Source of the DNA: an uncultured Gammaproteobacteria bacterium
Lineage (GTDB): Bacteria; Pseudomonadota; Gammaproteobacteria; GCA-2729495
Assembly: GCA_947258805.1 (NCBI GenBank)
Contig: CAMYJV010000001.1
Coordinates: forward strand, 1 to 53,279
Length of the DNA stretch: 53,279 bases
Direction: 5' to 3'
Below the pieces are notes generated by a model. That model saw only the letters and a program-made list of their open reading frames with translations. It made no database searches and was not told where the DNA came from. Each line of letters starts with the position of its first letter. Position 1 is the first letter of the stretch. The position numbers and the translations under genes were made by a program. This document shows, in pieces, positions 26,852 through 35,535 of this stretch.

Positions 26852-28674
26852 TGCGATTTCTGTTTTTGCTGACGGCGGCACTGCTCATCGGCTGCAGTGG
26901 CAACGGTGGCCCGGATCCCGAAGTGGCCGGGCTGCGGGTTTACCACCACTCCGCCGACGGCGCGCCCACCAGCCTGGACCCGGCCCAGTCGGCGACGGCC
27001 TATGCCAACCTGGTCGTGATCAATGCCTACGACACGCTCTACTCCTATAAATACCTCGCGCGCCCCTACCAGTTGAAGCCCAACCTGGCGGCGAGCATGC
27101 CCGAGATCTCGGCGGACGGCCTCGTGTACACCATCCGGCTGCAGCCCGGCACGAGCTTTGTCGACGACCCGGCCTTCCCGGACAGCAAGGGCCGGGAGGT
27201 GGTGGCCGCCGACGTGGTGTATTCCATCCTTCGCCACTTCGACCCGACTGTCCGTCCGCAAGGCGCCTGGCTCTGGCAGGGCCGTGTGGTGGGCCTGGAA
27301 GAGTGGAAGGCCGCGGGTTCCGACTACGATCGGTCGCCCGATGGCTTGCGGGCCGTGGATCGTTACACCCTTGAGATCCGTCTGCAGGAGCCCTATCCGC
27401 AACTCATCTATACCCTCGCGATGGGCTATGCCGCCGTGGTGCCTCGCGAAGCCGTGGAACGTTACGGCCGTGAATTCGGCCTGCGGCCCGTTGGTTCCGG
27501 CCCCTTCCGCGTGACCAGCTACGACACCGCACGCATCGTCCTGGAACCGAACCGTAATTGGCGCTGGCGGCCGGTGGACTTGGCTGCGGAAGGCTACGAC
27601 CCGGACGTGCACGGTTTTACCGGCATCGCGGCCATCGACGGGCAGACGCCGCCCTTCGTCGACCGGCTGATGATTTCGTTCATCACGGATTCTGCGGCGC
27701 GCTGGAACTCTTTTACGAAAGGCAACGAGATTCAGTACGCGGGTGTGCCGGTGGAACTGGTAGACCGGGTGCTGGCATCGAAGAAACCGGTGCGTCTCAG
27801 CCCGGACTACGAAGCGCGTTACCAGGTGCTGTCGGACATCGAGGCGGGGTTCGTCTACGGTGCCTTCAATATGGCCGACGAAGACTTCGGCTATCACCCG
27901 GATCCGGCGCAGCAGGAACGCAATCACGCACTGCGCTGCGCCATGAACAAGGCTTTCGACTGGAGCCGGCGCAACGATAGTTTCTATTTCAACCTGGGCG
28001 TGGTGTTTCCCGGCGTGATTCCGCCGGTGGTGCCGGAGTTCGACGCGGAGCTTTCCCTGGACAGCGTGACGCGTGATGTCACCGGCGCGAAGCGCATACT
28101 CGCGGAGAACGGCTGGACAGCCGACAACCTGCCGACATTGATTTATGGCAGCGTGGGTGGCGTCCGGAGCCGACAGTTCTACGAACAGTTCAGGGCGTGG
28201 ATGATGGACATCGGCTACCCGCGGGAGAAGATCGTGCTGAAGCAGTTTGCGACCTTCGGTGATCTGAACAAGCAGTGGCGCGAAAGCCAGTTGCCGCTGA
28301 TTTCCGCCGGCTGGGGTTTGGACTACCCGGATGCGGAGAACACGCTGCAGCTGTTCTATGGGCCGAACGGCGCGCCGGGCTCCAACTCGTCGAACTACAA
28401 CAACCCGGAGTACGACGCGCTGTATGAGCAGGCCGCCGTGTTGCAACCCTCGCCGGAGCGCACCGGGATCTACCGACGAATGAACCGCATGCTGATCGAC
28501 GATTGTGTGGCCATTTCCGGCCTGTCGCGCACCCGCATTGCCGTGTGGCACCGTGACGTGCTGATGTATCCGAGCGCGAACATCGTGGGTGGCTTCTTCC
28601 TGCCCTACGTGGCGCTAGCCGGTGAGGACGGCATTATTGAGCGCGTGGACCCGGCACGCCTGACGGTGAACTGA
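26851..28674 (+). CDS. ABC transporter substrate-binding lipoprotein, family 5 (peptide-type)
   Basis: A 607-residue periplasmic binding protein with lipobox LLIGCSGN at the N-terminus and the SBP_bac_5 pattern: SLDPAQSATAYANLVVINAYDTLYSY, PNLAASMPEISADGLVYTIRL, VPREAVERYG, GSGPFRV and ISAGWGLDYPDAENTLQLFYG. It should capture oligopeptides or another bulky solute for the permease pair that follows. It is translationally coupled to the TRAP-type binding protein in front and only 2 bases from the first permease gene. Confidence 0.92.
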   Translation: MRFLFLLTAALLIGCSGNGGPDPEVAGLRVYHHSADGAPTSLDPAQSATAYANLVVINAYDTLYSYKYLARPYQLKPNLAASMPEISADGLVYTIRLQPGTSFVDDPAFPDSKGREVVAADVVYSILRHFDPTVRPQGAWLWQGRVVGLEEWKAAGSDYDRSPDGLRAVDRYTLEIRLQEPYPQLIYTLAMGYAAVVPREAVERYGREFGLRPVGSGPFRVTSYDTARIVLEPNRNWRWRPVDLAAEGYDPDVHGFTGIAAIDGQTPPFVDRLMISFITDSAARWNSFTKGNEIQYAGVPVELVDRVLASKKPVRLSPDYEARYQVLSDIEAGFVYGAFNMADEDFGYHPDPAQQERNHALRCAMNKAFDWSRRNDSFYFNLGVVFPGVIPPVVPEFDAELSLDSVTRDVTGAKRILAENGWTADNLPTLIYGSVGGVRSRQFYEQFRAWMMDIGYPREKIVLKQFATFGDLNKQWRESQLPLISAGWGLDYPDAENTLQLFYGPNGAPGSNSSNYNNPEYDALYEQAAVLQPSPERTGIYRRMNRMLIDDCVAISGLSRTRIAVWHRDVLMYPSANIVGGFFLPYVALAGEDGIIERVDPARLTVN

Positions 28675-28676
28675 CC

Positions 28677-29630
28677 GTGGAACTGCTGCAGTACTCCGTC
28701 CGCAAGATCGCCACGGGCATTCCGCTGGTCATCGGCGTGACCCTGGTCAGCTTCCTGCTGATGGTCTATTTCGGGCCCGACAAGACCTACGAACTGGTGG
28801 GCAAGAACCCGACCCAGGAACAGATTGACGAGGTGCGAGCGCAGCTGGGCTACGACAAGCCGGTGGCGGTGCGCTATCTCGATTACCTGCGCGAGATCGT
28901 GACCCTTGACCTGGGCTTTTCCGATTCCACCGGCGAGCGCGTGAGCTCGATACTCGCGCGCACCATTCCGATCTCCGGCGCCGTGGCCCTGCCGGGCTTC
29001 GTGCTGGGCAACCTGCTGGGCGTGCTGCTGGGCCTGTTCGCGGCCTTCTATCGCGGGGCCTGGCCCGACAAGCTCATCATGGCTTCTGCGGCCATCGGCA
29101 TGAGCATCAGTTTCCTGATCGTGATCATCGCCTTCCAGATCATCCTGTCGTCGAGTTACGGGCTGAACCTGTTCCCGGTGCGCGGCTGGGACGTGCATTC
29201 CTTCGGCGACTACGTGCTCTACGTGACAGTACCTACACTGGCCACCGTATTCGTTGCACTCGGCTACAACACCCGCTTTTATCGTTCGGTGATCGTGGAG
29301 GAAACGACGCGCGATTACGTGCGCACCGCCCGCGCTTTCGGTATGCCCGCCGCGCCGCTTTACTACAAGTTGATTCTGAAGAACTGCCTGATCCCGATCA
29401 TCACGCGGATCATGTTTTCAATTCCCTTCGTGGTGATCAGCGGCAGCCTGCTGATCGAGAGTTACTTCGGCATCCCGGGCGTGGGCAAGGTGACCTACGA
29501 CGCGATCATTACCGGTGACCTGCCGATCCTGAAGGCCGTCGTCGCGCTGACCGCGATCCTGCTCGTGGCCGTGCAGCTGCTCACGGACATCATGTACCGC
29601 TGGGTAGACCCGCGGGTGGCACTCAAATGA
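28677..29630 (+). CDS. Oligopeptide-type ABC transporter permease (DppB/OppB-like)
   Basis: A 317-residue inner-membrane permease. It has the standard first helix (KIATGIPLVIGVTLVSFLLM), the DppB-type loop QLGYDKPVAVRYLDYL, and the coupling EAA motif around TRDYVRTARAFGMPAAPLYYKLILKNCLIPI. The start is a GTG at 28677. The stop overlaps the next permease start by 4 bases. It pairs with the following permease to form the channel. Confidence 0.94.
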   Translation: MELLQYSVRKIATGIPLVIGVTLVSFLLMVYFGPDKTYELVGKNPTQEQIDEVRAQLGYDKPVAVRYLDYLREIVTLDLGFSDSTGERVSSILARTIPISGAVALPGFVLGNLLGVLLGLFAAFYRGAWPDKLIMASAAIGMSISFLIVIIAFQIILSSSYGLNLFPVRGWDVHSFGDYVLYVTVPTLATVFVALGYNTRFYRSVIVEETTRDYVRTARAFGMPAAPLYYKLILKNCLIPIITRIMFSIPFVVISGSLLIESYFGIPGVGKVTYDAIITGDLPILKAVVALTAILLVAVQLLTDIMYRWVDPRVALK

Positions 29631-30529
29631 GCGCCACCGCCGAACAGATGTCTGAGGTGGCGATATCCGAGACCGGCAGGGACTCGCTCTGGAGCAAGGC
29701 GGCCTACAAGTTTCGCCGCGACCGCACGGGAATGTGGTCCCTGGGCGTGGTGCTGGTCTACGTGGTGATAGCGGCGGGCGTGTGGCTCGGGCTCTGGGCC
29801 ACGGGCTGGGCAGATCTTGCGGGAGGGAAATGGGAGCCGGTGTCGGCGCAACACTGGTTTGGTACCAACATCATCGGCCAGGATATCTTCGACCGCGCCA
29901 TCTTCAGTACGAAAACTTCTTTCGAGGTGGGCCTGGTCGTGGCGGTGCTGGCCACAGCTATCGGTGCGGTGCTGGGGGCAGTTGCCGGTTTCTTCAGCGG
30001 CAGCTGGCTCGACGAGCTGATCCTGTGGCTGATGGGTGTGCTCGACTCCATTCCCTTCCTGCTGTTCGTGGCCGCCATTGCTTACACGCTGCAGGGCAAC
30101 CCGTACTCCATGCACATTGCGATGATCGTGACTTTCTGGATCACGGCCGGCCGCCTCGTGCGCGGCGAAGTCATCAAGCTGAAGGAAATGGAATACGTGG
30201 AGGCGGGGCACGCCCTCGGCCTGCCGGAGTTCACGATTATTTTTCGCCACATCCTGCCCAACACCGCGCACATTTTGCTGGTGCAGGCCACGATTACTTT
30301 TGTCGCCGCCATCAAGAGCGAAGTGATCCTGAGCTTCCTGGGCCTCGGCGTGAAAGACGGCATGAGCTGGGGGTTGATGATCTCGGAGAGCTCGCAGGAA
30401 GTGCTGGCCGGCTTCTTCAACAACTTTCTGGCTGCATCGGGCCTGCTGTTCGGGTTGGTGATGGCCTTCAATTTGTTCAGCGATGCGTTGCAGGATGCGC
30501 TGGACCCGCGGACCGTGTCGGAATCTTGA
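29627..30529 (+). CDS. Oligopeptide-type ABC transporter permease (DppC/OppC-like)
   Basis: A 300-residue second permease: FRRDRTGMWSLGVVLVYVVI in helix 1, HWFGTNIIGQDIFDRAIFSTKTS (the conserved DppC GTDxxGRD-like region, here GTNIIGQD), and the EAA motif MEYVEAGHALGLPEFTIIFRHILPN. It overlaps the previous gene by 4 bases. The next gene is 88 bases away, behind a GC-rich hairpin. Confidence 0.94.
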   Translation: MSATAEQMSEVAISETGRDSLWSKAAYKFRRDRTGMWSLGVVLVYVVIAAGVWLGLWATGWADLAGGKWEPVSAQHWFGTNIIGQDIFDRAIFSTKTSFEVGLVVAVLATAIGAVLGAVAGFFSGSWLDELILWLMGVLDSIPFLLFVAAIAYTLQGNPYSMHIAMIVTFWITAGRLVRGEVIKLKEMEYVEAGHALGLPEFTIIFRHILPNTAHILLVQATITFVAAIKSEVILSFLGLGVKDGMSWGLMISESSQEVLAGFFNNFLAASGLLFGLVMAFNLFSDALQDALDPRTVSES

Positions 30530-30581
30530 TGTCTGCGCGGCGTTTTAGGCGTGGGCGTTTGGGCGCGGTGGCGATACGGGC

Positions 30582-30597
30582 GGGCGGGGGCCCGCCC
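30582..30597 (+). other. GC-rich hairpin inside the ABC importer operon
   Basis: GGGCGGG and CCCGCCC (two bases between; effectively a 6-base-pair stem with a 4-base loop) lie in the only sizeable gap of this operon, 21 bases before the first ATPase gene. No T-run follows. It may act as an mRNA-processing or partial-termination element separating permease from ATPase expression, or simply reflect high GC content. Confidence 0.35.
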
Positions 30598-30617
30598 TGT
30601 CTCGAAGGGAGCGCCCT

Positions 30618-31589
30618 GTGACGGAACCGCTTTTAAGGGTCCGCGACCTGGCCGTGGAATTCGACACCGACCAGGGCACGGTGCGGGCGGTGGACGGGCT
30701 TTCCTTCGACATTTATCCGGAGGAAACCGTGGGCCTGGTCGGCGAATCGGGGTGTGGCAAGACGGTCACCGGTTTGGCGCTGCTAGGGCTGATTCCGCAA
30801 CCGCCGGGGCGTATTGCCAGCGGCAGCATCGAGTTCGAGGGCCGCGACCTGGTGCAGACCGAAGAAGAAGAGATGCGCGCGATTCGCGGCAGCGAGATCT
30901 CGATGATCTTCCAGGAACCGATGACGGCACTGAACCCGGTGTTCACGATCGGCACCCAGATGGTGGATGTGCTGCGGCTGCATAAGCCCCTGAGCGCGGG
31001 GCAGGCCCGCCGCGAGGCCATCGAGATGCTGGGGCACGTGGGCATTCCGGCGCCGGCGCGGCGCATAGACGAGTACCCGCACCAGTTGTCCGGCGGGCAG
31101 CGCCAGCGCGTGATGATTGCAATGGCCCTGTCCTGCGGCCCGAAGCTGCTGGTGGCTGACGAACCGACCACGGCACTGGACGTGACGACCCAGGCCCAGG
31201 TGCTCGAGCAGATTAACAAGCTGCAGGAAGAATTCCGGATGGCCGTGATTCTGGTCACCCACGATCTAGGCGTGGTGGCCGAAACCTGTCGCCGGGCCAT
31301 GGTCATGTATTGCGGCAAGATCGTGGAGCAGGCGCCCATTGGCGATCTGTTTGCGCAACCGCGCCATCCGTACACGAGGGGACTGCTGAACTCGATTCCC
31401 CGCATACACGACGAGCGGCCGGAACGTTTGCCCGTGATCCCGGGCCGCGTGCCGGACCTGCTGCATTTGCCACCCGGCTGTCGCTTCGCCGCACGCTGCG
31501 AGCGGGCACTGGACCAATGTCGGGCCGGGCAACCTGAACTCGTTGGCGGCGATGCGGCCGTGGCCTGTTTCAATCCGGAGCCCGCATGA
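30618..31589 (+). CDS. Oligopeptide-type ABC transporter ATPase (DppD/OppD-like)
   Basis: A 323-residue ATP-binding protein with Walker A GESGCGKT, Q-loop IFQEPMTALNP, signature LSGGQRQRVMIAMAL, Walker B LLVADEPTTALD and H-loop VTHDLG. The C-terminal oligopeptide-transporter extension is present (LPPGCRFAARCERALDQC, with Cys residues resembling the iron-sulfur site of DppD-type proteins). The GTG start has GGGAG 6 bases upstream. It overlaps the next ATPase gene by 4 bases. Confidence 0.95.
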   Translation: MTEPLLRVRDLAVEFDTDQGTVRAVDGLSFDIYPEETVGLVGESGCGKTVTGLALLGLIPQPPGRIASGSIEFEGRDLVQTEEEEMRAIRGSEISMIFQEPMTALNPVFTIGTQMVDVLRLHKPLSAGQARREAIEMLGHVGIPAPARRIDEYPHQLSGGQRQRVMIAMALSCGPKLLVADEPTTALDVTTQAQVLEQINKLQEEFRMAVILVTHDLGVVAETCRRAMVMYCGKIVEQAPIGDLFAQPRHPYTRGLLNSIPRIHDERPERLPVIPGRVPDLLHLPPGCRFAARCERALDQCRAGQPELVGGDAAVACFNPEPA

Positions 31590-32563
31590 GCGAGATGCTG
31601 TTAGAGGTCCGCGATCTGAAGAAGTACTTCCCGGTGCGGGGCGGCCTGTTCCGGCGCGCGCAGGCGCAGGTGCGAGCGGTGGACGGGGTGGACCTGGAAC
31701 TCGAGGCCGCGCAGACCTACGGCCTGGTCGGTGAGTCCGGGTGCGGGAAGTCGACCCTGGGCCGCGCGATTCTTCGTCTGCACGAGCCGACCGGGGGACA
31801 CGTCATCCTGGACGGGACGGACATCACGCCACTCGACCGGCGGGCGATGATGCCCTACCGGCGGCGCATGCAGATGATTTTCCAGGACCCGTACGCGTCT
31901 TTGAGCCCGCGGCGCACGGTGGCGCAGACGCTGCGCGAGCCCCTCGACCTCCACCGGGTCGGTACGCCGGCTGAGCGCGCGGCACGGGTGCGCGAATTGC
32001 TGGACGTGGTGGGCATGGGTCCGCGCGCGTTAAACCGCTATCCCCACGAGTTTTCCGGAGGGCAGCGCCAGCGCATCGGTATTGCCCGCGCGCTGGCCCT
32101 GGATCCGTCGCTGATCGTGGCGGATGAACCGGTGTCGGCGCTGGACGTGTCCGTGCAGTCGCAGGTGCTGAACCTGGTGGCCGACCTGCAGCGTGAACGC
32201 GGTATTTCGTTTCTGTTTATTGCCCATGACCTGGCAGTAATTCAGCATGTGAGCGACGTCGTCGGGGTCATGTACCTGGGCAAGATCGTGGAGTCGGGCA
32301 GCGCAGCCGATGTATACGGCGCACCGAAGCATCCTTATACGCAGGCGCTGATGTCCGCGATTCCGGTGCCCGACCCGACGCGCAGCCGCGCGCGCATCGT
32401 GCTCGAAGGCGATGTGCCGTCACCCAGGAATCCGCCGCCCGGCTGTCCGTTTCATCCCCGTTGCCCGCAGGCCATGGATCGCTGCCGTATCGAGGCGCCG
32501 GCCCTGAAACGGACGGGCCACGAGGAATCCGGGCATGTGGTGAGCTGTCACCTGTACGATTGA
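31586..32563 (+). CDS. Oligopeptide-type ABC transporter ATPase (DppF/OppF-like)
   Basis: A 325-residue second ATPase: Walker [17 protein letters not shown]-loop [12 protein letters not shown], signature [16 protein letters not shown], Walker [14 protein letters not shown]-loop IAHDLAV, and a C-terminal extension with [17 protein letters not shown]. It completes the importer. The glutathione S-transferase gene starts 34 bases later, so transcription may continue. Confidence 0.95.
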   Translation: MSEMLLEVRDLKKYFPVRGGLFRRAQAQVRAVDGVDLELEAAQTYGLVGESGCGKSTLGRAILRLHEPTGGHVILDGTDITPLDRRAMMPYRRRMQMIFQDPYASLSPRRTVAQTLREPLDLHRVGTPAERAARVRELLDVVGMGPRALNRYPHEFSGGQRQRIGIARALALDPSLIVADEPVSALDVSVQSQVLNLVADLQRERGISFLFIAHDLAVIQHVSDVVGVMYLGKIVESGSAADVYGAPKHPYTQALMSAIPVPDPTRSRARIVLEGDVPSPRNPPPGCPFHPRCPQAMDRCRIEAPALKRTGHEESGHVVSCHLYD

Positions 32564-32597
32564 CTACCCGGGCCTTGCCGGCCCGGGCACCGGCATC

Positions 32598-33227
32598 ATG
32601 AAACTCTACGACTTCAAACGGGCACCGAACCCCCGGCGGGTACGAATTTTCCTGGCTGAGAAGGGTATGGAGATACCCATCGTGCCGGTGAACCTGTATC
32701 GCATGGAGCAGCTGTCGCCGGAATTCCGGGCCATTAACCCGGGCTGCACGGTGCCGGTGCTGGAAACTGACGACGGCGAGCGCATTACAGAGTCGCTGGC
32801 CATCTGCCATTACCTGGAGTCGCTGCAGCCGGAGCCGCGGCTGTTCGGCAACGATCCGGTCAGCGAGGCGCGGGTGTTGATGTGGAACAACATCGTCGAG
32901 GCCGAGGGCATGCCGGCGGTTGCAGAAGTACTGCGGAACCTGTCGCCCGGTTTCCGCGACCACGTGTTTCCGGGGCCCGTGGGTTACCCGCAGATTCCGA
33001 CCCTGGTGGAACGGGGTGCCGCACGCACCGAGCAATTCTTCGATCGAGTGGAGCAGCGGCTTGGCGAGACGCCATACCTGGCCGGCGAACATTTCACGCT
33101 TGCCGACATCACGCTGCTGGTAACGGCCGACTTCGCGAAGTGGGTAGAAATCGACGCCACGCGCGGCCGTGCCGCCGTGGCAGACTGGTACCAGCGGGTC
33201 GCGGGCCGCCCCAGTGCCCAGGCCTGA
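32598..33227 (+). CDS. Glutathione S-transferase family protein
   Basis: A 209-residue protein with a thioredoxin-fold N-terminal domain (MKLYDFKRAPNPRRVRIFLA; NPGCTVPVLETDDG as the cis-Pro and glutathione-binding loop; RITESLAICHYLE) and an all-helical C-terminal domain (YLAGEHFTLADITLLV, the conserved N-capping box). It conjugates or handles glutathione adducts; the substrate is unknown. It ends 9 bases before the Atm1-type exporter gene, which suggests joint expression and a shared thiol-conjugate pathway. Confidence 0.9.
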   Translation: MKLYDFKRAPNPRRVRIFLAEKGMEIPIVPVNLYRMEQLSPEFRAINPGCTVPVLETDDGERITESLAICHYLESLQPEPRLFGNDPVSEARVLMWNNIVEAEGMPAVAEVLRNLSPGFRDHVFPGPVGYPQIPTLVERGAARTEQFFDRVEQRLGETPYLAGEHFTLADITLLVTADFAKWVEIDATRGRAAVADWYQRVAGRPSAQA

Positions 33228-33236
33228 TCTAGATCC

Positions 33237-35102
33237 ATGCGCCACGGCAATTTCAGCGATGAACCCCCAGCCAGTGTCAACTGGCAGGTCTTCCGCGAAC
33301 TGACGCCATACCTGTGGGAATATCGCGGCCGCGTGCTGCTGTCGCTGCTGTTCCTGGTGGCGGCCAAGAGCGCGGTCCTGGTGATTCCGTTCTTCCTCAA
33401 GTACCTGGTGGACTCGCTGGACGTCAGCAAGGGCGCCAGTATCACGGCCCTCGCGCTGATCGTGCTGGTGGTTGCCTTCGGCCTTGCCCGCTTTGCCAAC
33501 ACGATGTTCGGCGAACTGCGTGACACGGTTTTTGGCAGGGTGACCGAGCGCGCAATGCGGCGCATCGGCCTGCAGGTGTTCCGGCACATCCATGCGCTGG
33601 ACCTGGACTTTCACCTGAACCGACAGACCGGCGGCCTCGCGCGCGATATCGAGCGCGGGGTCACCGGCATCAGCTTCCTGATGCGCTTTTTCGTCTTCAA
33701 CATTGCGCCGACGATCTTCGAGATCACGATGGTGGTCGGCATCCTGTTCTGGAACTATGGCGCCAAGTACGCGCTGGTGACGCTGGCGGCCGTCACTGTC
33801 TACGGCCTGTATTCCGTGCGGGCGACAGAGTGGCGCACGCAGTTCGTTCGCGACGCCAACGAAGCGGATTCGGCCAGCAACACGCGCGCCATCGACAGCC
33901 TGATGAACTTCGAGACGGTGAAGTATTTCACCAACGAAGAGTTCGAGGCGCGGCGCTACGACCGCGAACTGGAAAAATGGGAAGTAGCCCGGCGGAAGAA
34001 CCGCTTGTCGGTCTTTACGCTGAACGGTGGCCAGGCGCTGATCATTGCGGTGGCGCAGACCACAATGATCGGCATGGCAGCCTTCCAGGTGCGTGACGGC
34101 GTGATCAGCCTGGGCGACTTCGTGCTGATCAACCAGTTCATGATCCAGCTGTTCCTGCCGCTGGGCTTTCTCGGCTTCATTTATCGTGAGATCAAGGGCT
34201 CGATGGCGAACATCGAGCGCATGTTCGATCTGCTGGCCGTAAAGACCCGGATCGAGGACTCGCCGGGGGCGGCAGATCTGCAGGTGGAGCGCGGCAGCAT
34301 CCTGGTCGATAACGTGAGCTTCGGTTACCGGCCCGACCGGCAGATCCTGAAAGGCGTCAGCTTCGAGGTACCGCCGGGAAAGAAGGTGGCAGTGGTGGGT
34401 GCCAGCGGTGCGGGCAAGTCGACGCTGGTAAAACTGCTGTTTCGTTTCTACGACGTAAGCGGTGGCGCGATTCGCATCGACGGCCAGGACGTACGGGAGA
34501 TCACGCAGCACTCGTTGCGCGCGGCCATCGGCATTGTGCCGCAGGATACCGTGCTCTTTAACGACACGATTTTCGAGAACGTGCGTTACGGCCGGCCCGA
34601 AGCCGGCGACGATGAGGTCTGGGAAGCCATCCGGCTGGCACATCTCGAGGATTTTATTGCGCGGTTGCCGGCCGGCGGCGAAACGGTAGTCGGCGAACGC
34701 GGGCTCAAGCTGTCCGGCGGTGAGAAGCAGCGCGTAGCCATTGCGCGGGCATTGTTGAAGCAGCCGCCGATCCTGGTGTTCGATGAAGCCACTTCATCGC
34801 TGGACAGCAAATCAGAGCGCGCGATTCTCGAGGCGATCCGCGAAATTGCGACGGGCCACACCAGCCTGGTCATCGCCCACCGATTGTCCACTGTGGTGGA
34901 TGCCGACAGTATCGTCGTGCTGGAACACGGCCAGGTCGTGGAGCAGGGCCGGCACGCGGAGCTGCTGGCCCGAGACGGCCGTTACGCCGAGCTGTGGCGC
35001 ATTCAGCAGGCGGAGGCGCAGTCGCCGGCGCTGGAGAGCCCCGACGTGGCCCTGGCCGTTTCGGGATCCGGTGAGGTCGGAGAGCCTGACTTGCTGCGCT
35101 AG
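33237..35102 (+). CDS. Atm1/ABCB7-type ABC exporter (permease-ATPase fusion)
   Basis: A 621-residue half-transporter. The membrane domain (about 1-330) begins ELTPYLWEYRGRVLLSLLFLVAAK and contains the Atm1-type stretch QTGGLARDIERGVTGISFLM and NFETVKYFTNEEFEARRYD. The nucleotide domain has Walker A GASGAGKSTLVKLLFRFY, signature LSGGEKQRVAIARALL, Walker B ILVFDEATSSLD and H-loop IAHRLSTVVDADSIVVLE. Bacterial relatives export glutathione- or metal-thiolate compounds. The preceding glutathione S-transferase gene supports that kind of cargo, though the specific substrate is inferred. Confidence 0.92.
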   Translation: MRHGNFSDEPPASVNWQVFRELTPYLWEYRGRVLLSLLFLVAAKSAVLVIPFFLKYLVDSLDVSKGASITALALIVLVVAFGLARFANTMFGELRDTVFGRVTERAMRRIGLQVFRHIHALDLDFHLNRQTGGLARDIERGVTGISFLMRFFVFNIAPTIFEITMVVGILFWNYGAKYALVTLAAVTVYGLYSVRATEWRTQFVRDANEADSASNTRAIDSLMNFETVKYFTNEEFEARRYDRELEKWEVARRKNRLSVFTLNGGQALIIAVAQTTMIGMAAFQVRDGVISLGDFVLINQFMIQLFLPLGFLGFIYREIKGSMANIERMFDLLAVKTRIEDSPGAADLQVERGSILVDNVSFGYRPDRQILKGVSFEVPPGKKVAVVGASGAGKSTLVKLLFRFYDVSGGAIRIDGQDVREITQHSLRAAIGIVPQDTVLFNDTIFENVRYGRPEAGDDEVWEAIRLAHLEDFIARLPAGGETVVGERGLKLSGGEKQRVAIARALLKQPPILVFDEATSSLDSKSERAILEAIREIATGHTSLVIAHRLSTVVDADSIVVLEHGQVVEQGRHAELLARDGRYAELWRIQQAEAQSPALESPDVALAVSGSGEVGEPDLLR

Positions 35103-35212
35103 AACCGAGTGCCTGGTTTTATATTGTTCATGGCTGAGTCGATCAGGGGCGCTGCAGCTGGTTGCGATGACAACGCTTGTGTTTGGCAGGTCAACAAACT
35201 AAGAAGAGCAGG

Positions 35213-35419
35213 ATGATGCAGGATCGGCTTACCGAATTGGAGATCAAAATCGCTCATGTCGAGCACTCTCTGAATGAGTTGAACGACGTGTTAGTCAGAC
35301 AACAAACGTATATCGACAAGCTGGAACACAGTGTTGCGCGGCTCTATGAAAAACTGCAGTCAGAGAATGGAATACAGACTGACAGCGACCCTGGAGGCGA
35401 AAAGCCTCCTCACTACTAG
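35213..35419 (+). CDS. slyX: SlyX family protein
   Basis: A small coiled-coil protein of 68 residues: DRLTELEIKIAHVEHSLNELNDVLVRQQTYIDKLEHSVARLYEKL, then a polar tail ending PPHY, all typical of SlyX. The function is unknown. Two consecutive ATGs (35213 and 35216) follow AGAGCAGG; either could be used, and an upstream in-frame GTG is unlikely. Local base composition is less GC-rich than in the transport block to the left. Confidence 0.88.
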   Translation: MMQDRLTELEIKIAHVEHSLNELNDVLVRQQTYIDKLEHSVARLYEKLQSENGIQTDSDPGGEKPPHY

Positions 35420-35444
35420 TCTTGAGCTCTAATGGTTCAAGACT
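35418..35444 (+). terminator. Intrinsic-type terminator after slyX
   Basis: AGTCTTGA (starting within the slyX stop codon) and TCAAGACT form a perfect 8-base-pair stem with an 11-base loop, followed by a T-rich stretch (TTGCTTGTT). It is a plausible rho-independent terminator for slyX. Confidence 0.6.
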
Positions 35445-35535
35445 TTGCTTGTTATCAGACGCAGGGAGAGAAGAGGGCCGGATCTATTTTAGCCGACAAT
35501 AAATGGACCTCGTACTCATGGAGGTGCGGCCCGAT

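Noticed and set aside
26767..28551. A 594-codon open frame on the minus strand opposite the ABC binding protein
   Set aside because: An antisense artefact of GC-biased third codon positions; the plus-strand gene has a lipobox and family motifs.
32268..34643. A 791-codon open frame on the minus strand opposite the ABC ATPase, GST and Atm1 genes
   Set aside because: It lies antisense to three strongly recognisable genes, has no family motifs, and is Arg/His/Gln-rich in the way expected from reading high-GC genes backwards.
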